Positions 16,867 to 25,029 of a stretch of 64,000 nucleotides of DNA are shown here, piece by piece. Made by a program: the position numbers and the translations under genes. The notes beneath the pieces were generated by a model. The model made no database searches and was not told the origin of the DNA. It saw nothing but the letters and a program-made list of their open reading frames with translations. The stretch is taken from the NCBI RefSeq assembly GCF_040276085.1, contig NZ_JBELOK010000008.1, positions 1-64,000 on the forward strand. The letters are read 5' to 3'. Numbering within the stretch: the stretch's first letter is position 1; the number at the start of each line of letters is the position of its first letter. Source of the DNA: Castellaniella sp040276085. GTDB lineage: Bacteria; Pseudomonadota; Gammaproteobacteria; Burkholderiales; Burkholderiaceae_B.

Positions 16867-16901
16867 CCGCGAAAACACCTGGCCTGGCCAGGTGTACGCG
16901 G
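16867..16901. repeat. large perfect hairpin after ggt
   Basis: Inner arms ACACCTGGCC (16875-16884) and GGCCAGGTGT (16886-16895) flank a single T. Outer arms CCGCG (16867-16871) and CGCGG (16897-16901) extend it. There is no T run, so it is not a classical intrinsic terminator. It may protect the 3' end or stop RNA polymerase with Rho. Confidence 0.6.
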
Positions 16902-17022
16902 GCCATGACGCGGCTGGCCGGTGTGCCTGCTACGTTGCTGCACCCGGCATGTCGTGTGGCCCAGACAGCCGGCCCCGGATCGGGTAGCATGGCAGCTACC
17001 CTCACTGTCTGGTTTATTAGCG

Positions 17023-17436
17023 ATGGATATCACCTGTTTCGACGACCTTCTTCAGGCTGCCCGCCAGCAGCCCGAGCCCCAGCGCCTGCTGTTTGTGTTT
17101 GCCACCAGTGCCGTACCAGACGACGCCACGCCGGCACAAAAAGCCAGCCACATGCGCGGCCAGGGCGGTGAGCTTACCCCTTTGCTGTGCGTCGATAAAA
17201 CGCCTGATCAGCTCACCGATTTTGCCGCGCTGGCGGCTGAGTCGCGTACCACGGGGCAGGCAGACTGGCAGGTGGTGTTTGTAGCGGCCATGGCCGATCA
17301 ATCGGCCTACCTGCCGGATAACAAGGATGTGGATCTTGCGTTTCAGCGGATGACGCAAATGATCAAGTACGGCTCTGTGAGCTCGTTGCTGGCCTTTGAT
17401 CACGCGGGCGATCCGCTGGTGTTTGGTGCTGCCTGA
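17023..17436 (+). CDS. small conserved protein of unknown function
   Basis: 137 residues from ATG 17023 (MDITCFDDLLQAARQQPEPQ). The sequence shows a short alpha/beta pattern: RLLFVFATSAVPDD, then LTPLLCVDKTPDQL, then DWQVVFVAAMADQ. I recall that relatives in Burkholderiales often carry the database name ribonucleotide reductase subunit alpha, yet the protein has no reductase domain, no cysteine pair and is far too short, so I treat that name as unfounded. No signal peptide or membrane segment. It is convergent with fadD. Confidence 0.75.
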   Translation: MDITCFDDLLQAARQQPEPQRLLFVFATSAVPDDATPAQKASHMRGQGGELTPLLCVDKTPDQLTDFAALAAESRTTGQADWQVVFVAAMADQSAYLPDNKDVDLAFQRMTQMIKYGSVSSLLAFDHAGDPLVFGAA

Positions 17437-17474
17437 CGGCTGGCCGGCCCAGCCAGCCGGCTGCTTTATTTTTT
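17437..17474 (+). terminator. terminator hairpin between the small protein gene and fadD
   Basis: CGGCTGGC (17437-17444) and GCCAGCCG (17452-17459) form an 8-bp stem with a 7-nt loop, followed after five bases by a T-rich run (17465-17474) that overlaps the fadD end. Points to termination on the plus strand at the convergent junction. Confidence 0.6.
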
Positions 17475-19139
17475 GCTGGCTTCGTTGCGCAGTTCTTTGC
17501 GCAAAATTTTGCCCACGTTGCTGCGCGGGAGATCCTCGCGAAACTCCACAAACTTGGGCACCTTATAGCCTGTCAGCAGTTTGCGGCAATGGGCAATGAC
17601 GTCTGCCTCGGTCAACGACGGATCCTTGCGAATGACATACAACTTGACGACTTCGCCCGAGGCCCCGTTAGGCACCCCAACTGCGGCGGCCTCGAGGATG
17701 CCGGGGTGTTCGATCGCGGCAGCCTCGACTTCGTTGGGATACACGTTAAACCCGGACACCAGGATCATGTCTTTTTTGCGATCCAGCAAAAAGACGTAGC
17801 CTTCGTTGTCCATGTAACCGATATCGCCGGTGAGCAGCCAGCCATCTGCGTCAAATACCTTGGCGGTTTCTTCAGGGCGGTTCCAGTATCCAGAGGTTAC
17901 CTGGGGGCCCTTCACACAGATTTCGCCGGACTCGCCAATCGCCATGTCACGATTGTCGGTGCGCACAGCCACCAGCGTAGAGGAAACGGGTAGACCAATC
18001 GAGCCATTGAAGTCCACCTTGTCCAGCGGGTTGATGGTGACCGCCGGTGAGGTCTCGGTCAGGCCATAAGCTTGTGCAATTGGTTTGCCGGTGAGTTTCA
18101 GCCAGCGCTGAGCGATTGCCTCTTGTACTGCCATGCCCCCACCCAGCGTCAGGTTCAAATGGCTGAAATCCAGCTTGGCAAACTGCGGGTTGTTAAGCAG
18201 GGCATTAAATAAGGTATTAACCCCGGTAAGCGCTGTAAATTTGACGGTGCCAAGCTCTTTGATAAAGCCCGGGATATCGCGTGGATTGACAATCAAGAGG
18301 TTGCTGGCACCCAGCTTCATGAAGGTCAGGCAATTGGCTGTCAGGGCGAAGATATGATAGAGCGGCAAGGCTGTCACGATACATTCGCGCTCGCCCTGGC
18401 AAAAAGGTTTTACCCAGCTATGGGCCTGGCACACGTTGGCCACCAGGTTGCCGTGGCTAAGCATGGCGCCTTTGGCTACGCCTGTGGTGCCTCCCGTATA
18501 TTGCAGGGCGGCCAGGTCCTTGGCTGTCAAGGTGGGGCGCTGGTAGTTTGCGCGCGCACCGGCCGCCAGGGCATCACGCAGACGTACCGTGTTGGCGATC
18601 GTCCAGTCGGGCACCAACTTCTTGACATAACGCACCACGAGGTCGGTAAGCAAGGCCTTGGGAAACCCCAGCATCTCGCCCAGCGACGTTACTACCACCC
18701 GTTGCACGTCTGTGCCTGGCATGGCTTCTTGCAGTGTGTGTGCAAAGTTTTCGGCCACCACCACCGTGGTGGCACCAGAGTCAGTCAGCTGATGGTGCAG
18801 CTCGTGGGGGGTGTATAGCGGGTTGGTATTGACCACCACGGCGCCGGCCATCAGGGTGCCAAACAGGCACACGGGATACTGCAAAAGATTGGGCATCATC
18901 AGGGCTACACGGTCGCCCTGTCCAACCCCTTGCGACTGCAGCCATGCCGCAAACGCCTGGGCTTTCTGGTGCGTTTGCGCATAGCTGAGAGACACCCCCA
19001 TGCTGATGTAGGCCGTGTTGTTGCCATACTTCCGGCAGCTTTCCTCAAACATGTCCACCAGCGACGCGTAGGCATCGGCCTGGTCGGTGATGTCGGCCGG
19101 CACGCCTTCGGGATAGTGTTTCAGCCAGATGGGTTCCAT
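17466..19139 (-). CDS. fadD: long-chain fatty acid CoA ligase
   Basis: 557 residues from ATG at 19139 (MEPIWLKHYPEGVPADI), with AAGGA 7-8 nt upstream on the minus strand; length matches E. coli FadD (561). It forms acyl-CoA from fatty acid, ATP and CoA through an acyl-adenylate. The P-loop YTGGTTGVAKGAMLSH (residues 214-229), the AYGLTETSP segment and the hinge region LTGDIGYMDNEGYVFLLDR are intact, and a C-terminal lysine region (SNVGKILRKELR) completes it. It is the last gene of a four-gene minus-strand run with FadL-type porin, hotdog and chalcone-isomerase-like genes, so it should activate fatty acids imported by that porin. Confidence 0.95.
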   Translation of the reverse strand: MEPIWLKHYPEGVPADITDQADAYASLVDMFEESCRKYGNNTAYISMGVSLSYAQTHQKAQAFAAWLQSQGVGQGDRVALMMPNLLQYPVCLFGTLMAGAVVVNTNPLYTPHELHHQLTDSGATTVVVAENFAHTLQEAMPGTDVQRVVVTSLGEMLGFPKALLTDLVVRYVKKLVPDWTIANTVRLRDALAAGARANYQRPTLTAKDLAALQYTGGTTGVAKGAMLSHGNLVANVCQAHSWVKPFCQGERECIVTALPLYHIFALTANCLTFMKLGASNLLIVNPRDIPGFIKELGTVKFTALTGVNTLFNALLNNPQFAKLDFSHLNLTLGGGMAVQEAIAQRWLKLTGKPIAQAYGLTETSPAVTINPLDKVDFNGSIGLPVSSTLVAVRTDNRDMAIGESGEICVKGPQVTSGYWNRPEETAKVFDADGWLLTGDIGYMDNEGYVFLLDRKKDMILVSGFNVYPNEVEAAAIEHPGILEAAAVGVPNGASGEVVKLYVIRKDPSLTEADVIAHCRKLLTGYKVPKFVEFREDLPRSNVGKILRKELRNEASKK

Positions 19140-19168
19140 GGTGCTGTTCCTTATTGCAATCGCGAAAA

Positions 19169-19780
19169 TCAGTTGGCGGTGGATGTTTTGCCCAGCAAGG
19201 CCTGTTTCAGGGATTCCTGGGCGGGGACGTCGCCCAGCCACACCTTAAGCAATGCCGCAGAGAACCGGGGGTCGCCGACCTCACCCAGTGCCTTGCCCTT
19301 GAATGATACCGAGACCTTACCCTGCTGGAAATAAATGTCCACCCGATCGCCCGATGCGCCCTCGCCACCGGTCTTCATAAAAGCTTCAAAATGATTGATC
19401 GTGTCTTTCATGGCAGCCAGGTCGGCTTCACTATTATTGGCCTTGAGGCCATCGTTTAGCGCGTCGGTGAGGGCCTTGCTGTTGATGTCGCGCAGCAGGG
19501 TCAGACGCAGCAACTGTGTGTCAGCACTGTTCACGATGGCGGTGGCGTCCTGGCTGGCCTGAGGGCGATACAGGGCTGCCACATACACATGAAACACAAA
19601 GCGCTGGCGCATGCCGGCACCATTTAGCACCAGTGGTTGGCCGGCAACTGTTTCCTGGGTGGGCACCTCGACGTTGGAAATAGTCAGAGCCTGCACTGCC
19701 GGCGCGGCACACAGGCCCGCCAATGCCAGCAGCCCGCCGGCCAAGGCCACACGGGCCTGTGAAATCAAGCACTTCTTCAT
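19169..19780 (-). CDS. chalcone-isomerase-like lipid-associated protein
   Basis: 203 residues with a signal peptide ending near AVQALTISN (about residue 31), so exported to the periplasm. The mature part has the bacterial chalcone isomerase-like fold signature GAGMRQRFVFHVYVAALY, then RDINSKALTDALNDGL and GDRVDIYFQQGKV. In plants members of this fold bind fatty acids as well as chalcones; the bacterial proteins have no assigned reaction. It overlaps the upstream hotdog gene by 4 bp and lies 29 bp from fadD, suggesting a role in fatty-acid handling (inference). Confidence 0.85.
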   Translation of the reverse strand: MKKCLISQARVALAGGLLALAGLCAAPAVQALTISNVEVPTQETVAGQPLVLNGAGMRQRFVFHVYVAALYRPQASQDATAIVNSADTQLLRLTLLRDINSKALTDALNDGLKANNSEADLAAMKDTINHFEAFMKTGGEGASGDRVDIYFQQGKVSVSFKGKALGEVGDPRFSAALLKVWLGDVPAQESLKQALLGKTSTAN

Positions 19781-20304
19781 ACAGAGTCTCCTGCTGCGCG
19801 TGCACGCAACTTGTGATGTTTGTACCAGGCCTTATCGGCCAGGTAGACCGTTCTTTGCACTTCGGTATGGACAGTCCCGTCAGGCCCTTTAAGCTCAACC
19901 GGATAGGTCCGTTCAGTTTCATGATCGCGCGCCAGTGTGTCGCGAATATCCTGCAGCTCGGCTTCAGACAGATCAAAATCTGCCATGACGGCGGTGAAGG
20001 CAGGCCGGCGGTAGCGGATTGTGGCCGCTTTATCCCACACAATGACATCCGGCCCCAATCGGGCCATCAGCATGCCGGCATGCACACCGTCGGTTACCGC
20101 AAACAGTGAGCCTCCATAAATGGAGCCCACCAGATTGCGCGTGCGGCGGGTAAGCGCCAGGCGCACACGGATGTGCAGCAGATCCGGAGACACTGCTATC
20201 ACCCGGCCACCCGTGGCGCGAAATGCCGGGTGCAGGTTAAAGCCGGTGCGCATCACCCGCGCCCGCCACCGGGGTGACAGGCGCGATAACTGCGAAAGCT
20301 TCAT
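19777..20304 (-). CDS. DUF4442 hotdog-fold protein, possible thioesterase
   Basis: 175 residues. The central YGGSLFAVTDGVHAGMLMARL helix and the RRPAFTAVMADFDLSEAE strand fit the DUF4442 branch of the hotdog superfamily, whose better-known members hydrolyse acyl-CoA or acyl-ACP. No signal peptide, so cytosolic. It sits 72 bp after the FadL-type gene and overlaps the next gene by 4 bp, so the run fadL-hotdog-CHI-fadD is very likely one operon. Enzyme activity is unproven for this branch. Confidence 0.82.
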   Translation of the reverse strand: MKLSQLSRLSPRWRARVMRTGFNLHPAFRATGGRVIAVSPDLLHIRVRLALTRRTRNLVGSIYGGSLFAVTDGVHAGMLMARLGPDVIVWDKAATIRYRRPAFTAVMADFDLSEAELQDIRDTLARDHETERTYPVELKGPDGTVHTEVQRTVYLADKAWYKHHKLRARAAGDSV

Positions 20305-20376
20305 GTCAGTGCCCCGCTAAGATGCCAGAGTGACGGGGGTGCAACAGACGGGACACTGGGTTCACGCAGGCTCCGC

Positions 20377-21672
20377 TTAGAAACGGTGGGAGAATTGCAC
20401 GCCGATCAGATCGGCACTGCTCTTGTAGTCACCCTTCAGCGTGCCCGCATCAGCAGAAGAAGTGTTGTTGACCGAAGTGCTCTTCACGAAGAGGTGGGCG
20501 TAACCGATATCCACGCTGGTGGCCTTGCTGAAGTTGTACTTTGCACCCAGCGAGACCCAATAGCGGTCGTTGTCAGGCAGAGATGACGGGCGATAGGTGT
20601 CGCTTTGCACGGGAGACTGATCCCAGGCCACACCACCCTTGAACGTCCAGCTGTCGCTGTAGCGGTAATGCGCACCCAAGGCCACCCGCCAGGAGTCTTC
20701 AAAGCGAAGATCCAGTGTGGAATCAGGCAAGCCCGCGCTTTCGATCTTCAGCTCCGGGATGCTGCTCCAGCCGGTCCACGACACGTCACCCAGCAAGGTC
20801 CAGCGGTCGTTCAGATTGTGCACGACGCTGAAGATGGCGGTATCAGGTAGTTCGACAGAGGTCTCGGCGTTGTAAGAGCCCATTTTTACCGGCAAAAACG
20901 GCACTGTTCCGGGATTAACGGATCGATTCGAGAGCTTGGTCGTGCCGTCGGCATCGATTTTGACTTTTGAACGGTAGGACAGGCCGAAACGGGTATCCGG
21001 CGTGGCTTGCCACAAGAGGCCGGCATTCCAGCCCCAGGCATCGCCGTCCGCCTCAACTCTGGCCTGGATGTCGCCTGCAGGGCCCATCGACTGAGCCTTT
21101 CGGTAGTCTGCATCCAGTTGCATCCAGTTCAGACCCAAGCCAAAGGACAAGGTATCGGTGGCCTTGAAGGCGATGGATGGGTTGATGTTGATGCTCTCTA
21201 TCGAGAATTTCTCGGAGTGATAGCGGCCTGCCCAACCCTTTTCATAGTCTGTCATCAGGCCAAAGGGGGCACCCACGCCTACGCCTACCCACCATTTCGG
21301 GGTCAGTTCCCACGTAAAGTAAGCGTTGGGGGCAACACCCCATTTACCAGCGTTACCGCCATCACCACCTGCGCCGGTGGGGAAGCCGCCCACTTTCTTG
21401 CCTGCGGTACTGCCGCCATCCGAGAACTCAAAATTTGGCTTGATGGCCACGGCGCCGGCGCTGACGTTCATGCCGGGCAATAGCGTCATGGCGGCGGGGT
21501 TGTAGTACACCGTGCTGGCATCTTCGCCCAATGCGGCAGAGCCCGCATAGGCCGCGCCCAGGCCACTGCCGTTTTGTTCGAGCAGCTGAAAACCGGCTGC
21601 ATGGGCGGCGCCGATGCTGCCCAGGCCGATGATCAGGGCGGATAGCGTCTTGATCGAATGATGTAACTTCAT
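20377..21672 (-). CDS. fadL: FadL/OmpP1/TodX-family outer-membrane porin
   Basis: 431 residues from ATG at 21672 (MKLHHSIKTLSALIIGLG), preceded on the minus strand by GGAG at 8 nt. The signal peptide ends near AHAAGFQLLEQ. The N-terminal hatch motif GFQLLEQNGSGLGAAYAG and the NPAAMTLL segment are typical, and the C-terminus GVQFSHRF ends in the aromatic residue recognised by the BAM complex. The family moves long-chain fatty acids or aromatic hydrocarbons across the outer membrane; the FadD gene in the same run favours fatty acids. Confidence 0.94.
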   Translation of the reverse strand: MKLHHSIKTLSALIIGLGSIGAAHAAGFQLLEQNGSGLGAAYAGSAALGEDASTVYYNPAAMTLLPGMNVSAGAVAIKPNFEFSDGGSTAGKKVGGFPTGAGGDGGNAGKWGVAPNAYFTWELTPKWWVGVGVGAPFGLMTDYEKGWAGRYHSEKFSIESININPSIAFKATDTLSFGLGLNWMQLDADYRKAQSMGPAGDIQARVEADGDAWGWNAGLLWQATPDTRFGLSYRSKVKIDADGTTKLSNRSVNPGTVPFLPVKMGSYNAETSVELPDTAIFSVVHNLNDRWTLLGDVSWTGWSSIPELKIESAGLPDSTLDLRFEDSWRVALGAHYRYSDSWTFKGGVAWDQSPVQSDTYRPSSLPDNDRYWVSLGAKYNFSKATSVDIGYAHLFVKSTSVNNTSSADAGTLKGDYKSSADLIGVQFSHRF

Positions 21673-21863
21673 AATGTCTTCTCCATAGGTGGAAATATGG
21701 GCATTGGCCCGGCAAATTTTGGACGTGCAAATCCCCGTGCGGTGCAAGGCTGCATCGCAAAAGTCACACGTTTAGGCGTGCAAAACCCCCCGCCGTGCCG
21801 GCGGCACAGCGTGAAAAATGGGTTTTAGAAGGGAACCGGCGTTAGTCCGGCATCAGATCGGGA

Positions 21864-22649
21864 TCAGCCATTTCCTGGTTTCATGGAATCCCCCTGAAGC
21901 GGTGAAGAGGCATGTCGGCCGGACGCCGGGTGGGCGGTGGGGTCGGGCGAAGAAAAATCCTGACTGGCCTTTTGGCCGGGCGTTGCAGATTGGGTGCCGG
22001 CCAGCGGCGCGCGCAGCCCCCCCAGCAGAAACGACATCAGGCGCTCCAACAGGGCGTCGGCATCCTGGAGATTGATATCCTGGCCGTGTAGATTCATTAC
22101 CTGGCTGGAGCTGTCGGCACCCATGATGGCGTAGGCGGTAGCCCCCAGCATAAAGTGAAAGCGCCAGACAATTTCGGCTTCCGGTACTGCGGGTAGGGCC
22201 TTTAGCAAGGCGCGGGTAAACCGATGCGCTACCACCGAGCGCTCGGCCTCGAACAGTGCATTGATGGCGCCGTTGGGGTCGGACACATTGCAGCTTTGCA
22301 ACGGCATAAATGCCCGGCGCTCTGCGCCCGCACTGCAGGCATGGCGCACCAGCGGCCCAAAATAGGCCTCGACGATGGTTGAAGGTTTAAGTGGTTGCCC
22401 GGCAGACTGGGCTTCGAGCCCATCAAGAATCTGCAGACGCTCGGTGTTCAGGGCGTCGAGGCGGCGTTGAAAAACAGCTTCAATCAGGGCATCTTTGGAG
22501 CCAAAGTGGTAATTAACGGCAGACAGATTTACGTCTGCGGCTTTGGTGATTTGCCGCATGGACGTTTTGTCGTGCCCTTGTTCGGCAAACAGATGTTCTG
22601 CCGCATCCAGGATGGCGTCGCGAGTGAGGGATGATCGAGTAATAGTCAT
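21864..22649 (-). CDS. TetR-family regulator resembling PsrA
   Basis: 261 residues from ATG at 22649 (MTITRSSLTRDAILDAAEHL). The helix-turn-helix covers about residues 28-50 and contains VNLSAVNYHFGSKDALIEAV. As I remember the Pseudomonas PsrA sequence, this segment and the later WRFHFMLGATAYAIMGADSS are very close to it. PsrA represses beta-oxidation genes and is released by long-chain acyl ligands. The last 40 residues are a Pro/Ser-rich tail with no clear function. An inverted repeat CAAACGTTTG lies 9-18 bp upstream of its start, suggesting autoregulation. The fatty-acid operon lies directly downstream on the same strand. Confidence 0.88.
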   Translation of the reverse strand: MTITRSSLTRDAILDAAEHLFAEQGHDKTSMRQITKAADVNLSAVNYHFGSKDALIEAVFQRRLDALNTERLQILDGLEAQSAGQPLKPSTIVEAYFGPLVRHACSAGAERRAFMPLQSCNVSDPNGAINALFEAERSVVAHRFTRALLKALPAVPEAEIVWRFHFMLGATAYAIMGADSSSQVMNLHGQDINLQDADALLERLMSFLLGGLRAPLAGTQSATPGQKASQDFSSPDPTAHPASGRHASSPLQGDSMKPGNG

Positions 22650-22657
22650 GTGTAGTT

Positions 22658-22667
22658 CAAACGTTTG
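22658..22667. promoter_or_regulatory. inverted repeat upstream of the PsrA-like regulator
   Basis: CAAACGTTTG is a perfect palindrome just upstream of the regulator start, within a larger frame of TAGTT (22653-22657) and AACTA (22674-22678). TTCAAACG is also the half-site of the palindrome upstream of the fadN-type gene at 61 kb, but there the two CAAAC/GTTTG arms are 4 bp apart instead of abutting. Confidence 0.5.
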
Positions 22668-22817
22668 TTTTAAAACTATACACAAGCTGCCCTGAAACGG
22701 TATCCGTGTTACCCCTTAGACTCCATAATTCCCCAGAGCGTGCTGTGTGATTCTTGGGATTTCGCAGCGCAAAGGATACACTTTCGGGATTCTTTGGACA
22801 GAGTGATAGGATCCATC

Positions 22818-24713
22818 ATGGCCTCAGTGCGACAACTGCTGGTGATTTCTTCACTGGTGATCGTCTGTATATTGATCAGCATGTTGGCCGTGGGGACGCG
22901 CCTGATGGATCGTCAACTGGATGCACAGCTGCAGACAGACGGCGAAAACGCGGCAGCCACTTTGGCGCTTCTTATTAGTGCACAGCCCAATGCCCAGGCG
23001 CGTGCGCGCGTGCTGGATGCTGCGTTTCAGCAGGGGCGCTTCTCCCAGATGGCCCTGCAAACACCCGAGGGCACTCTCGAGTTTCAGGCGCGGCGGCCAG
23101 ACACGGCCCTGGCCGAAGCACCTCGATGGTTCAGCGCCATGGCAGGCATTCAGCCTCACGAGGCCTCTCGTCAGGTGCCTGAGGTAGGCAGGCTCTCGCT
23201 GGTACTGGATAGCCGCCCGGCCCAGGATGCCCTGTGGGCGCATGTGATGCAGTGGCTATGGCTGGCTTTGGGGATTGCAGCGTTTTGGGCGCTGTTTTTG
23301 GCGGCGTTGCTGTCGCGGCTCCGTCGCGCATTTGCCGATAAACTTGTTGCAGAAGCTCCTGAAATCAAAATCAAGGAAACCGAGCCCGCCGAGGACGCCG
23401 AGCTCCTGGATGATGTTCGCGAACGCGTTCCACCGTCCATGGACGAGCAAATGGCCCGTATCGAGCAGTTGGAGATCGAACTCAATCGCGACCCCGTCAC
23501 CGGTCTCGCCAATCGTGCGTTTTTCCTCAACGAGCTCAAGCGGGTGCTGCGTGACGATTCCCGCCAGGGGGCGGTCAGTGGCTATATCTTGTTGGTGCGC
23601 CAGCGCGACATGGCTCGTCTGCAAAACCAGAGCGACCGCCAGGAGATCGATGATTGGCTGCGTCTGTTGGGCTCACGCCTCATTGAAGTTCTCGCAGAGT
23701 ACCCCAAGGCGCACGCCCTACCCGCGCGTCTCAATGGCGCGGATTTTGTGATTCTGTTTCCGGTGGGTGGTGGCCCTGAGGTCATGCGGCCGGTACAGCG
23801 TCTGCATGTGCTGTTCGAAACCCTGCGCGTCAAACTTGATAGCCAAAATCTGTCGCGTTGGGCGTTTGCCCTGACAGATTACACCGTACAGTGCACGCCC
23901 AAAGAGGTTCTCACGCGTCTCGACCTGGCCCTGATGTGCGCGGAAAGCGCCGGCCACACTGAGGTTGAATTCCTCTCGCATGCCGACCACGAAACCGGCG
24001 AACTGCGGATGGGGGAGGCTTCCTGGCGCACCCTGATTTCTCAGGCACTGGATAACGACCGTCTGTCTCTCGATGTCCGCCGGGTCCAGTACCAGGGCGA
24101 CGATATCACCGAGCGTCACGAGGCTTCATTGCGGCTTCAGGAGGATGATCCGGCGCAACCCGGCATGTCGGGTTATCTGTTCATGCCTGCCGCGGCCCGT
24201 CTCGGTCTGTCCTCGGATTGCGATATGCGTGCGCTTGCCCTGGCGCTCAGTTGGCTGGGCGAGCATCCCGGATTGCTGGTCGTTCGTATGTCGATCTCCT
24301 CGGTTCTGGATACCCAGTATCTGGAGGAGATGCATCGGGTGTGTGCATTTGCTGACCCTGCGCTCCTTGCCCGCCTGGTCATCGAGCTCGATGCTTACGG
24401 ATTAAGCCGTCACCTCAAGGACTTCAAGAGGTTTAGTGAAGGCCTCACTGAAATGGGCATCCAGATCGGCTTGCGCGGGCTGGATCGGGAGCCCGATGCG
24501 CTGCGTAAGATCCACGAAGCCAACTTCAGCTATGTCAAGCTGGGGGGCAGTTTTGTGCACGAGCTTCTGTCCAGCCCGGGCGGTATGCAAATGATGGTGG
24601 CAGTGACTGAAACCGCCATTGGCATGGGCATGCGCGTGTATGTTGATGACGCCAAAGACGAGGCCACCCGGCAAATGGTGATGGAGTATGGTGCCTTGAC
24701 GCGGGAGTTATGA
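22818..24713 (+). CDS. LapD-like membrane receptor with degenerate GGDEF and EAL domains
   Basis: 631 residues from ATG 22818, with AGGA 6 nt upstream. Order: transmembrane helix 6-26; periplasmic LapD/MoxY-type domain about 27-143 containing RWFSAMAGIQPHEAS; second helix 145-165; a Glu-rich linker; a GGDEF-like domain from about 224; an EAL-like domain from about 410 to the end. The GGDEF signature reads NGADF (306-310) and the EAL signature reads EAS (435-437), so neither cyclase nor phosphodiesterase activity is expected. This fits a cyclic-di-GMP binding receptor of the LapD type, which controls a periplasmic protease (LapG) acting on a surface adhesin. Neither partner is in the window. 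It diverges from the PsrA-like gene. Confidence 0.85.
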   Translation: MASVRQLLVISSLVIVCILISMLAVGTRLMDRQLDAQLQTDGENAAATLALLISAQPNAQARARVLDAAFQQGRFSQMALQTPEGTLEFQARRPDTALAEAPRWFSAMAGIQPHEASRQVPEVGRLSLVLDSRPAQDALWAHVMQWLWLALGIAAFWALFLAALLSRLRRAFADKLVAEAPEIKIKETEPAEDAELLDDVRERVPPSMDEQMARIEQLEIELNRDPVTGLANRAFFLNELKRVLRDDSRQGAVSGYILLVRQRDMARLQNQSDRQEIDDWLRLLGSRLIEVLAEYPKAHALPARLNGADFVILFPVGGGPEVMRPVQRLHVLFETLRVKLDSQNLSRWAFALTDYTVQCTPKEVLTRLDLALMCAESAGHTEVEFLSHADHETGELRMGEASWRTLISQALDNDRLSLDVRRVQYQGDDITERHEASLRLQEDDPAQPGMSGYLFMPAAARLGLSSDCDMRALALALSWLGEHPGLLVVRMSISSVLDTQYLEEMHRVCAFADPALLARLVIELDAYGLSRHLKDFKRFSEGLTEMGIQIGLRGLDREPDALRKIHEANFSYVKLGGSFVHELLSSPGGMQMMVAVTETAIGMGMRVYVDDAKDEATRQMVMEYGALTREL

Positions 24714-24743
24714 GGGCTTTTTGCGACGGTGTGAGTGTTTCAC

Positions 24744-24773
24744 TTGCATAAGGCCTTATATTCTGTCTATAAT
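24744..24773 (+). promoter_or_regulatory. strong sigma-70-like promoter upstream of rplN
   Basis: TTGCAT (24744-24749), an 18-nt spacer and the consensus TATAAT (24768-24773). Expected start near 24780. It explains how the spc genes are expressed although rplN is 13 kb from rpsQ. Confidence 0.8.
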
Positions 24774-25029
24774 TGCTGTCTTGGCGTATCTGCCGGGTGC
24801 ATTTTGTTTTGGGCTTACCCAACCACATTGGGGCAAAGCACATTACAGATGGCAATCGGCAGGGCCAAGTTGGTAGTCTCGTTTATGTGCAAGATCATCT
24901 TGCACAAACAAGAATTTCAACCCAGAGCCCGTGCGCAGCTAGCTGTGCCGGCTTGACGGGACCAAAACTGGCTGCGTTGTCTTGGGCAAGTGCTCTGGGC
25001 ACCGTTGTTAAGTTGGAACAGGAAAAATC
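24774..25029 (+). other. long structured leader of the rplN operon
   Basis: About 250 nt lie between the promoter and rplN, the main gene-free part of the 24714-25029 gap. It contains an inverted repeat of TGTGCAAGAT (24886-24895) and ATCTTGCACA (24897-24906) around one base. A smaller hairpin pairs GCGCAG (24933-24938) with CTGTGC (24943-24948). No open frame worth calling and no known RNA family was recognised. It could be an r-protein feedback target or an operator region. Confidence 0.5.

Noticed and set aside
17023..17436. Calling the small protein a ribonucleotide reductase subunit
   Set aside because: No reductase motifs, no redox cysteines, and far too short.
24600..24713. Frameshift at the end of the LapD-like gene
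   Set aside because: The shortened EAL end could come from a frameshift, but other frames after 24713 did not show the expected final EAL residues, and a degenerate end is common in LapD-type proteins.
439..25029. Genomic islands or prophage inserted in the ribosomal cluster
   Set aside because: No integrase, transposase, tRNA, att-like direct repeats or clear codon-usage break could be seen in either inserted block; only the short control region at 508-722 is AT-rich.
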